Assembly (NCBI GenBank): GCA_047616325.1 | Contig: JBLHGN010000018.1 | Span: 1 to 23,378, forward strand | DNA from: JBLHGN01 sp047616325 | Lineage (GTDB): Bacteria; Pseudomonadota; Gammaproteobacteria; Pseudomonadales; Cellvibrionaceae | Length of the DNA: 23,378 nucleotides | Direction of reading: 5' to 3' | Part shown: one piece after another, positions 7,698-14,719 of the stretch | Position numbering within the stretch: the stretch's first letter is position 1 | How the letters are laid out: each line of letters starts with the position of its first letter | Program-made: the position numbers and the translations under genes | Notes under the pieces: generated by a model | Database searches by the model: none | Told to the model about the DNA's origin: nothing | Seen by the model: the letters and a program-made list of their open reading frames with translations, nothing else

Positions 7698-8023
7698 ACG
7701 AAAAAGAAATTGAGTATACAGATTAGTCCCGAGGGTGGCTATTGAGGTCGACTAAGGTGTTGAAATTGTAGCTTGGCCATGGATAGGGCTATCTAGCGGG
7801 GCTGAGTTGAGATGTCTTAATATTTTGAGGGGAAAACACTGAGCGCCGATTCGTAGATAGGGCTCTACGGTGGTGTAGTTTGACCGGCCATCTTTACCCC
7901 ACTAGACGTAGCTATTTGCAACAAGCAAACCCCTGTATTCGGTGACGCAAATCTGGCTAAAGCTATTCCACCTCCCGACGTGCCATTTATAGATGGGCAC
8001 TACTTGAGGCTAATTTGCGATAT
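7698..8023. other. cyaA-lptM intergenic region
   Basis: No coding frame that I recognise. Downstream of the cyaA stop on the minus strand, GTGCCCAT and ATGGCAC (7978-7999 region) form a bulged hairpin without a T-run. A cyaY (frataxin) gene, often found near here in enterobacteria, was looked for and not seen. Confidence 0.4.
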
Positions 8024-10897
8024 CTATGCGCGAAGTAAAATTCCTATGGCTTGATTGAGTTGGAACTCCAGTTTGTTTCTATATTTCAGGTAGTGTGAGA
8101 TTTGCAGATCGCCTGAATTTGATATCGCATCGGCGACTAAGCTCAAGTCCATATCCGTGATGTAAATGGGGTAGTGTTCATTTCCCGTGCGCCGCGATAG
8201 AACATGCTGTGCAACCACCAATTCCAGTTGTTGGGCGAATGTTTGGCCGCGGAATTCCTGGTCGTCACAGTAATAGTCAAAACCAATGCTCCCGTCACTC
8301 TTAAAATGGGCTGTAGCTTTAACTTCGAATTTGGCTATATCTTTAATGTCTGGTGTAATATTTTTTGTCTGTGCTATGTACGCTGACTTGGCCGTTTTGA
8401 TGAGTTCGCAAAAGTTGATGGGGTAGATGCCGAAGTCGGCGGCAAATTTTGGGTTGGTGCGGACCTGCCGATGAAGCACCGAGCGCAAGAAAAGATGCAA
8501 TGGTTTAAGCGCGTGGTGGTTGCGCTGACCACGATGCATGGCATAACAAATGGATCCTTTTTCATCGACCACATAGTATTCCATGCCAATGTCAAAATGT
8601 CGAAAAAACACATCAATGCGATTGCCTTGGCTCTTTTTACTGATGATTTGCAGCGGGTGGTTTTTAAGCGCGTTGCGGTCAATAATAAGGGGGCTGTATT
8701 GGCTTTGTTCCATCTCTAAATGTTCAAGCAGTAGCTTTTTTGAGATGAAGGTGTGTGCTAGCGGTTTCATTCCAAAAAATTGCAGGCAGAGAAATTTGTT
8801 TGATAGTTGGAAAACGAAACGATTTTGACGAGAGTGTGCACCTGAAAAAAAGCATTGAGTAATATCGCTGAGCCATTGAGTAACTCGGTGCGTGATGGTT
8901 GTTGAATGGGCGCTGCCGATGCATTCTACTCGCACTCGTGGAGGGAGGTGGTGGGTGCCCGGCAATGAGGATTGCAGGTAGTCTATAAGCGCGTCAAGTA
9001 GTGCGGAGTTGTCGTCGAACCGGCGGGTGATTATTTCATTCCAGCTATTGCGCGTGATAACGTCTATGGAAGCTACTAGGTTTTCTTCGAAGCCGCCGTA
9101 TCGCAGCGCATCGCTATTATCGCTAAGCCGTTGGTAGCCTTTAATGTCGAGTTCGGGGGTGGGAGATTTTCCAGCATTAATCAAAAATAAAATTTCTTCA
9201 GGAAACGACGGCCGTTGAAAGTTTTTGTGTTGCACCGGTGGCAGAGGGAGTGGCAACCAGGTTTTGATGGCTTTTAGAAGCCGTCGCAATTCCATCTGGC
9301 TGATGGTGGGGTCTTTGGATTGCTCGTGCAATTCAAACTGAGTTGTTGGCGTAATAATACCGTTGTAGTAACAATATAAAATAAGTTCGATGGGGCTAGC
9401 GCAGGATTTTATTGCATTTTCTGTCTGGTTAGTTTTGTTCGGGTCTTGCGAATAGGCAGACCATATAGACGATAAGCTTTCTTCGCTTAGGCTTCGAATA
9501 ATGAGCAGTGTATTTTCAGAGAGGTCGTTTGATATCCCCGGATTCACCCATTCCACTTTTCCAGATTTTCGCTCGAATGCAGCCTGTAATTTTCGCCCTA
9601 GTATGGTGAGTTCTTCTGGAGAAATTGATCGTGTAGCGCTGCTATTATTTGCAAAATCCAAAAGAAAGCGGTAGCTGTGATTAAGTTCCGCTACCAGTAG
9701 GCTGCGTTCTAAGGTTACCTCCGGAGTTTTCCACTGGCTGCGACCGTCGAGAAAACGAAGATGTTCGCCAGTCCAATTCCACTCGCGAGTGAGATGTTCT
9801 AATAATATTCGCTGCCAGGACTTACTGCGGCTTGTTGGCGGGTTGGATAGCGGCTTATTTACTTTAAAATAAAAACAGCGCCGGGCAAGTTCCAGGCGCT
9901 TATACTGTTTGCGTTCAAGTAAATACTCCTCAATGCGCCGATAGATCATCACGTAGCTATCGAGCGCATCAATATCTTCTACGCCCTGGTAAATGCTAGA
10001 TTTAAAGGTAAGCGAAAGTGGCCGGATATTGGGGTATTCAGCCACATAGGCTTCAAGAAGCAGCAGTTTTAGAGCGGATTTATGTGGCGACTCAATAGCC
10101 TTATACAGCTGCCAAATTCCGGCGCCGAGAAACTCACCTGCGGGAATTGTGGTAATGCCGCCAAAGTCCAGCACGCTAGTATCCGGTATAAATCGTTTTC
10201 GCAATAAGGTATCTGCGTAGTGTTTGAAATTATTTTCTTCGTGGTCTGGCACATACCACCAAATAGGCGTGCGACCCTCAATAAAAATCGCGGAGCGATA
10301 AAATTCCTCTAGCAATAAAATCTTTTGTGCACTGCCACTAGATTCTGCGTTTAGCGCAGACAATTCCCCCTGCTTGAATGCTTCATTATCCATTAGAAAA
10401 AAATGCACCTCTAAACGCTTTTTGGCAGCCCATTCTGTTATGCGGCCGCATTTTGTATTTAGTTCATCCACGAGTTTGCCGGCTAAACTGGGCCTGTGAC
10501 ATATCCATATGTCTAGGTCGCTGCGCTCACTTTGGGCAATGGTGCCAACGCTTCCCATCACATAGATGCCTAATATGTCGTCGTCCATATTAGGCTCGTA
10601 GTTAACGGTAAAACTCTTGGCTATCATTTTCCCAACAATAACGTCGCGCTTACTGGGTTTGTAGTTAGATATGCGCGCGGGTGTTCGCCGCGAAACAAAC
10701 CCGGGCATCATGGGGTGGTTGGTGTGAAATAGTATGGGAAGGGCGTCCATGAAAAGCTGTTGGCGATCCGAAAGCGCCCCCCGCATTCTTTCGAGGCGGT
10801 CTTGGTTGATACTTAAAAAACGTCTGCGAAGCGTGACTAGATTTTGACGGTCTAGGCCTTCTTCTATAGTATTTTTGTCAATAAGTCGATATATCAC
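8024..10897 (-). CDS. cyaA: Class I adenylate cyclase
   Basis: CyaA makes cAMP from ATP; cAMP then activates CRP/Vfr. The 957-residue length matches Pseudomonas-type enzymes and is longer than the E. coli protein. The N-terminal nucleotidyltransferase domain has Gly115-Ser116 (VMGSVGTIAQS) and the acidic pair Asp127/Asp129 in SDLDIWICH, followed by HPMMPG upstream and FGGITT, LWQLYKAIESP and RRCFYFKV further on. The C-terminal half (NSWNEI onward) is the regulatory region. The start is a GTG at 10897; upstream codons contain no ATG, and the alignment of the N-terminus fits. A CRP-like site lies 92-113 bases upstream, suggesting feedback by cAMP-CRP. lptM follows on the same strand 326 bases later. 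Confidence 0.96.
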   Translation of the reverse strand: MIYRLIDKNTIEEGLDRQNLVTLRRRFLSINQDRLERMRGALSDRQQLFMDALPILFHTNHPMMPGFVSRRTPARISNYKPSKRDVIVGKMIAKSFTVNYEPNMDDDILGIYVMGSVGTIAQSERSDLDIWICHRPSLAGKLVDELNTKCGRITEWAAKKRLEVHFFLMDNEAFKQGELSALNAESSGSAQKILLLEEFYRSAIFIEGRTPIWWYVPDHEENNFKHYADTLLRKRFIPDTSVLDFGGITTIPAGEFLGAGIWQLYKAIESPHKSALKLLLLEAYVAEYPNIRPLSLTFKSSIYQGVEDIDALDSYVMIYRRIEEYLLERKQYKRLELARRCFYFKVNKPLSNPPTSRSKSWQRILLEHLTREWNWTGEHLRFLDGRSQWKTPEVTLERSLLVAELNHSYRFLLDFANNSSATRSISPEELTILGRKLQAAFERKSGKVEWVNPGISNDLSENTLLIIRSLSEESLSSIWSAYSQDPNKTNQTENAIKSCASPIELILYCYYNGIITPTTQFELHEQSKDPTISQMELRRLLKAIKTWLPLPLPPVQHKNFQRPSFPEEILFLINAGKSPTPELDIKGYQRLSDNSDALRYGGFEENLVASIDVITRNSWNEIITRRFDDNSALLDALIDYLQSSLPGTHHLPPRVRVECIGSAHSTTITHRVTQWLSDITQCFFSGAHSRQNRFVFQLSNKFLCLQFFGMKPLAHTFISKKLLLEHLEMEQSQYSPLIIDRNALKNHPLQIISKKSQGNRIDVFFRHFDIGMEYYVVDEKGSICYAMHRGQRNHHALKPLHLFLRSVLHRQVRTNPKFAADFGIYPINFCELIKTAKSAYIAQTKNITPDIKDIAKFEVKATAHFKSDGSIGFDYYCDDQEFRGQTFAQQLELVVAQHVLSRRTGNEHYPIYITDMDLSLVADAISNSGDLQISHYLKYRNKLEFQLNQAIGILLRA

Positions 10898-10988
10898 AGT
10901 AGTATTCTTGGCCGGTGACTGAAAAACATAAGCAAATGGACGGACCTTAGCAAACGCAGCACTACATATGCCAAGTGCATCACGTTGA

Positions 10989-11010
10989 GAGTGTGACCTA
11001 GTTCACTTTT
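10989..11010. promoter_or_regulatory. CRP/Vfr-like binding site between cyaA and the rhodanese gene
   Basis: The 22-base site has the core TGTGA (10992-10996), six bases, then TCACT (11003-11007). By my count 17 of 22 positions match the E. coli CRP consensus. It is centred about 102 bases before the cyaA start and 170 before the divergent rhodanese start. Since cAMP-CRP regulates cyaA in other Gammaproteobacteria, feedback control is likely. It could also act on the divergent gene. Confidence 0.68.
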
Positions 11011-11169
11011 AATTCTAGCATCGCAAAAGGGCATGTTGCGGCGTTATTTTTAGAATATTTTTTTGATTAAGCCGTGATATTTATACAATAAAGATACTCT
11101 GAGAAGATTTCGCTTAGGATATTCTAGCTAGACTGGAGGTTCTAATTAAATGTGTGAGGGTTTAGCGTT

Positions 11170-11499
11170 ATGGTGTCATTGACAAGAATATTTGCAGTTG
11201 TATTTGGTGTGTTGTTGTCGGTATGTGTGTTTGCTGATACTCAGTGGATTGATGTGCGCTCGCAGCTGGAAAATAAGGTAGACAGCATCGAAGGTGATCG
11301 ACGTATTTCCTACGATAAAATTGTGCCAGAAGTGGAGCAGCTATTTGCTGACAAAAACACCCCCATTAAGCTCTACTGCCGAAGCGGCGGTCGGGCCAAA
11401 AAAGCAAAATTATCGCTTAAGGCGGCAGGGTACACCCAGGTAGAAAATGTGGGTGGAATTAACGATGCCAGAAATGTCAGAAAAATAGAGCCGGAATAA
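11170..11499 (+). CDS. Secreted single-domain rhodanese-like sulfurtransferase (PspE-like)
   Basis: The 109-residue protein starts with a Sec signal peptide (residues 1-22, hydrophobic core then VFA before DTQW). The remaining ~87 residues are one rhodanese domain: WIDVRS at the start, the active-site loop Cys70-Arg-Ser-Gly-Gly-Arg, and the ending ENVGGINDA. The loop CRSGGRA supports persulfide transfer, acting in the periplasm. GAGGG lies nine bases before the ATG. It is divergent from cyaA and is the only complete plus-strand gene in the core. A possible promoter has TACAAT at 11084-11089 with a weak -35. Its sulfur donor and acceptor are unknown. Confidence 0.88.
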   Translation: MVSLTRIFAVVFGVLLSVCVFADTQWIDVRSQLENKVDSIEGDRRISYDKIVPEVEQLFADKNTPIKLYCRSGGRAKKAKLSLKAAGYTQVENVGGINDARNVRKIEPE

Positions 11500-11545
11500 T
11501 AAAGAAAATAGAGCTGTAATGATAAACAATAGAGCTGCGTAAAAA
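11482..11545 (+). repeat. Imperfect tandem repeat across the 3' end of the rhodanese gene
   Basis: The string AATAGAGC recurs three times, starting at 11484, 11507 and 11528, so with spacings of 23 and 21 bases. The first copy encodes the last codons; the later two lie after the stop. It looks like slippage duplication of the gene end. No function is implied. Confidence 0.45.
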
Positions 11546-11671
11546 AGAGAAATATACAGTACTTGGCTAAGCATGTGCCTATTGTCCATCAATTCACTTC
11601 CTGTGGACGTATGGCGTTTACAAAAGAAAAGTGAAATTTCCTTCTCGCGCTGTTAATTACGGCTATCGCAG

Positions 11672-13438
11672 TTAGTGACTCTGAGTTCTATGCAAATTTG
11701 CATAGGCTCCGCCTAAGGCCATTAAGGTGTTATGGTTGCCCACTTCTATCACTCTGCCTTTATCGAGTACTACAATCTTGTCGGCTTTTTCTATGGTAGA
11801 TAATCGGTGCGCGATGATGAGGGTAGTGCGACCGTTTTTGAGCGTTTCCAGTGCCTTTTGAATCTGCTTTTCCGATTCGTTATCCAATGCAGAGGTGGCT
11901 TCATCGAGAATAAGGATGGGGGCATTTTTTAATAGCGCTCGCGCAATGGCGAGGCGTTGCCGTTGACCGCCAGAGAGTAAGGCGCCGTCTTCGCCGACGC
12001 GGGTGTCGAAGCCCTTATCTAATTTTTCGATAAATTGTTTGGCGTAGGCGTTTTTAGCCGCCGCGATAATTTCTTCTTGATTGTTTGCTTCGGCATCTTC
12101 CCCGTAGGCAATGTTGGCACTGATACTGTCGTTAAATAAAATAGTTTGCTGATTCACCAGCGCAACGTTGCGACGCAAGCTGGCCAGGCTAATGTCGGAA
12201 ATGGGCGTGCCATCGATTAAAATACTGCCTTGGTTGGCGCGATAAAAACGCAGCAATAAACTGGCGATGGTGGTTTTACCGCTACCCGATTCGCCCACGA
12301 GCGCTACCGTTTCGCCAGGCTCTATCGTGAGGTTTAGTTTGTCTAATGCTTTGTTGTCACCGGAATACCCGAAACTCACATCGTTAAATTCAATTCTTCC
12401 GTGCACCGCTACGAAGTCGGTCTTTCCTGAATCTATTTCGGGGGCGTGGTCGATTGCGGCAAAAATAGTTTCTGATGCGGCCATGCCTTTTTGAATAATT
12501 GAGTTTATCGTGCTCAACTGCCGAAAGGGTTTAGCTATCGCGCCAGCATAGATTACATAGACTACGGCATCTGCGGCATCTCCAGAGCGAAAGTAAATCA
12601 CCAGAAAAAAAATAACACTGAGTGCTAAGGCAATAATAATATGCATTATCGGTGTTTGCAGCGCATTCACTCGCGCGTATTTTGTCGATAAGCGTAAGTT
12701 ATTATCTGCTGCAATGGCAAAACGCTTGTTTTCATATTTTTCACCGCGAAAGCTTTTTACCAGTCGTATGCCCTTAAATGTTTCAGTGGCGATATGTGTC
12801 ACTTGCCCCACTGTAGATTGAATTCTTCGACTTGTTTTTCGAAAATAGCGGCTGGCTAGATAAATGATGCTGCCCAAGAGTGGTGCGATCGAGAAAAATA
12901 CAAGGGTCAACTTCCAGTTGATGCTCAATAGAAAAAATAGAATAAATAAAACCGAGAAGCCATCGCGCATTAATATTTTAATAGCCTCCGTTACCGAGCC
13001 TGTGACCTGCTCAATATTATAGATAATGAGAGAAACAAGTTCACCGCTATTGCGTTGATCGTAAAAAGATAGGGGTAAATATACCAATTGAGAAAATACG
13101 TTTTTGCGCAAAACGTTGACGACCTGAAGACCGATTTTGCTCATGTGGAAATTTCCTAGGTAGGAGCCTATCCCACGAAAAACACTCAGTACAACAATGG
13201 CAACAGGAACAAAATAGATGGACCCAGTGACGTCGGAAGGTATGAACAATAGTGGATCTGTTGGGTCACCTTGAAGTTGTTGTATGAAAAACTTAACTAT
13301 TTTTATAAGGCTCGCTTCCATCGCTGCAAACAAAGCAAATCCAAGTACTGCAAGGGCAAAATAAGCCTTATAGACAAACGCGTAGCCCAACAATCGACGA
13401 TAAAGCCCGTTTGTTTGTGCAGGATTGGTTTGTGGCAT
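11672..13438 (-). CDS. msbA: Lipid A export ABC transporter, ATP-binding/permease protein MsbA
   Basis: MsbA flips lipid A-core from the inner to the outer leaflet of the inner membrane, driven by ATP. The 588-residue protein is a normal half-transporter. Six membrane helices occupy ~20-320. The nucleotide-binding domain follows: Walker A GESGSGKT (382-389), Q-loop near NQQTILF, signature LSGGQ (488-492), Walker B ILILDE (508-513), H-loop His544. Family members that export other lipids or peptides are similar, but length and the ilvE-glnE context (LPS genes often follow ilvE in Pseudomonas) favour MsbA. No lpxK follows, unlike in many relatives. It is separated from ilvE by an intrinsic terminator, so it needs its own promoter. 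Confidence 0.88.
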   Translation of the reverse strand: MPQTNPAQTNGLYRRLLGYAFVYKAYFALAVLGFALFAAMEASLIKIVKFFIQQLQGDPTDPLLFIPSDVTGSIYFVPVAIVVLSVFRGIGSYLGNFHMSKIGLQVVNVLRKNVFSQLVYLPLSFYDQRNSGELVSLIIYNIEQVTGSVTEAIKILMRDGFSVLFILFFLLSINWKLTLVFFSIAPLLGSIIYLASRYFRKTSRRIQSTVGQVTHIATETFKGIRLVKSFRGEKYENKRFAIAADNNLRLSTKYARVNALQTPIMHIIIALALSVIFFLVIYFRSGDAADAVVYVIYAGAIAKPFRQLSTINSIIQKGMAASETIFAAIDHAPEIDSGKTDFVAVHGRIEFNDVSFGYSGDNKALDKLNLTIEPGETVALVGESGSGKTTIASLLLRFYRANQGSILIDGTPISDISLASLRRNVALVNQQTILFNDSISANIAYGEDAEANNQEEIIAAAKNAYAKQFIEKLDKGFDTRVGEDGALLSGGQRQRLAIARALLKNAPILILDEATSALDNESEKQIQKALETLKNGRTTLIIAHRLSTIEKADKIVVLDKGRVIEVGNHNTLMALGGAYANLHRTQSH

Positions 13439-13529
13439 ATGTCGGTCTCTTTCGGGAAGGGTTGCTCGATGATGAGCGATGTTTAAAGCTAAGTGAAAAT
13501 AAAATTAGATTAACAAAAAAGAAGGTAAA

Positions 13530-13565
13530 AGAAGGTAAAAGAAGAAGGCGAGAAATACTCGCCTT
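13530..13565 (-). terminator. Intrinsic terminator after ilvE
   Basis: On the minus strand AAGGCGAG, a five-base loop and CTCGCCTT (13545-13565) form an 8-base GC-rich stem. A T-rich tail, CTTCTTTT, follows. It begins 13 bases after the ilvE stop. The tail region also holds a 2 x 10-base direct repeat (13521-13540). Confidence 0.85.
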
Positions 13566-13577
13566 TGATTAGAGGGT

Positions 13578-14507
13578 TTACGCTTTAACCGGGGCCAGCC
13601 ATTCGACGTATTTGTCTACTTTCCCTCGGATGGTATCGAAATAGAGGCCTTGTAACTTTTCGGTAATCGGGCCACGTTGGCCTGTGCCGATGGCGCGTCC
13701 GTCCAGCATCCTAATCGGCAATACTTCGGCTGCGGTACCGGTAAAAAATGCTTCGTCGGCGATATAGACCTCATCGCGGGTTATGCGTTTTTCATGGACA
13801 GTAAGGCCGTTATCTTGGGCAAATTTAAAAATAGTATTGCGCGTGATACCGTCCAAACAAGAGGCCAGTTCGGGGGTGTAGAGCTCGCCGTCACGTACGA
13901 TAAATATATTTTCACCGCTTCCCTCTGTCACGTAACCTTCGTTATCTAGCAGTAGGGCTTCTTCACAGCCGGAGTCGAGGGCTTCTTTGAGTGCCAGCAT
14001 AGAGTTTATGTAGTGGCCGTTGGCCTTCGCTTTGCACATGGATATATTCACGTGATGGCGAGTGTAGCTCGAGGTGCGAACTTTAATGCCATTTTGAGTT
14101 GCATCGGGCGACATGTAGGAGGGCCAGTCCCACGCGGCGACGATCATGTGCGTTTTCAGGTTTTCAGCGCGTAAACCCATGCCTTCTGCTCCGTAGAATA
14201 CCATTGGGCGCAGGTAGGCTTCGTCGAGCTTGTTTTCCCTCACGACTAACTTTTGCGCTTCGTTTACGTCGTCTTTTGACCACGGCATGTTCATGTTCAT
14301 GATGTGCGCCGAGCGGAACAGGCGGTCTGTATGCGCTTGCAAGCGAAAAATACTGGTGCCGTGGCTGTCGGCATTGTAGGCGCGCACGCCTTCAAATACG
14401 CCCATGCCATAGTGCAGTGTATGGGTTAATACATGTACCTTGGCATCGCGCCAGGGAACCAATTCGCCATCAAACCAAATAACGCCATCGCGGTCTGCGA
14501 AAGACAT
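13578..14507 (-). CDS. ilvE: Branched-chain amino acid aminotransferase
   Basis: IlvE transfers the amino group between glutamate and the keto acids of Leu, Ile and Val, using PLP. The 309-residue protein is of usual size for fold-type IV aminotransferases. The PLP lysine is Lys161 in CKAKANGHY. Other conserved parts are LHYGMGVFEGVRAY (31-44), VTEGSGENIF (193-202) and FFTGTAAEV (254-262). The frame opens at a TTG four codons earlier, but GGAG sits six bases before the ATG at 14507, so that is the start. It lies 212 bases after glnE on the same strand, with a long hairpin between them, and ends at a clear terminator. Confidence 0.95.
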   Translation of the reverse strand: MSFADRDGVIWFDGELVPWRDAKVHVLTHTLHYGMGVFEGVRAYNADSHGTSIFRLQAHTDRLFRSAHIMNMNMPWSKDDVNEAQKLVVRENKLDEAYLRPMVFYGAEGMGLRAENLKTHMIVAAWDWPSYMSPDATQNGIKVRTSSYTRHHVNISMCKAKANGHYINSMLALKEALDSGCEEALLLDNEGYVTEGSGENIFIVRDGELYTPELASCLDGITRNTIFKFAQDNGLTVHEKRITRDEVYIADEAFFTGTAAEVLPIRMLDGRAIGTGQRGPITEKLQGLYFDTIRGKVDKYVEWLAPVKA

Positions 14508-14534
14508 AAAAATCTCCAATAAATTCTTTGAGTG

Positions 14535-14719
14535 TTAGTGCTTTGGGCTCACTTGAGGGTCGAGGAAACAATAAATCATCTCACCTTGCTTGTCTTTTAA
14601 CTTAGCTTTGGCGTTGCTGTAAACCTTGCATAGATTGACTATGTGGCGTTTACAGCGACTTGAATCTAAGTAGAAATCCTTCGCTATGTGGGACAGTTTT
14701 TAATTTTCGCGGCCTTACG
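14535..14719 (-). other. glnE-ilvE spacer: long nested hairpin inside a start-less open frame
   Basis: GCTGTAAAC (14616-14624) pairs perfectly with GTTTACAGC (14648-14656). Inside, CATAG (14629-14633) pairs with CTATG (14639-14643), and three G-U pairs nearly join the two stems, giving a stem of about 17 pairs with one mismatch. On the minus strand it lies 109-149 bases before the ilvE ATG. The same strand is open from 14699 to a stop at 14535 (54 codons), but has no ATG, GTG or TTG near its beginning; the only ATG gives a 14-residue peptide not rich in Leu, Ile or Val. It could be a processing site, a leader or a decayed gene. Confidence 0.5.

Noticed and set aside
7698..8023. A cyaY (frataxin) gene or remnant between cyaA and lptM
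   Set aside because: No frame in this stretch shows frataxin-like sequence.
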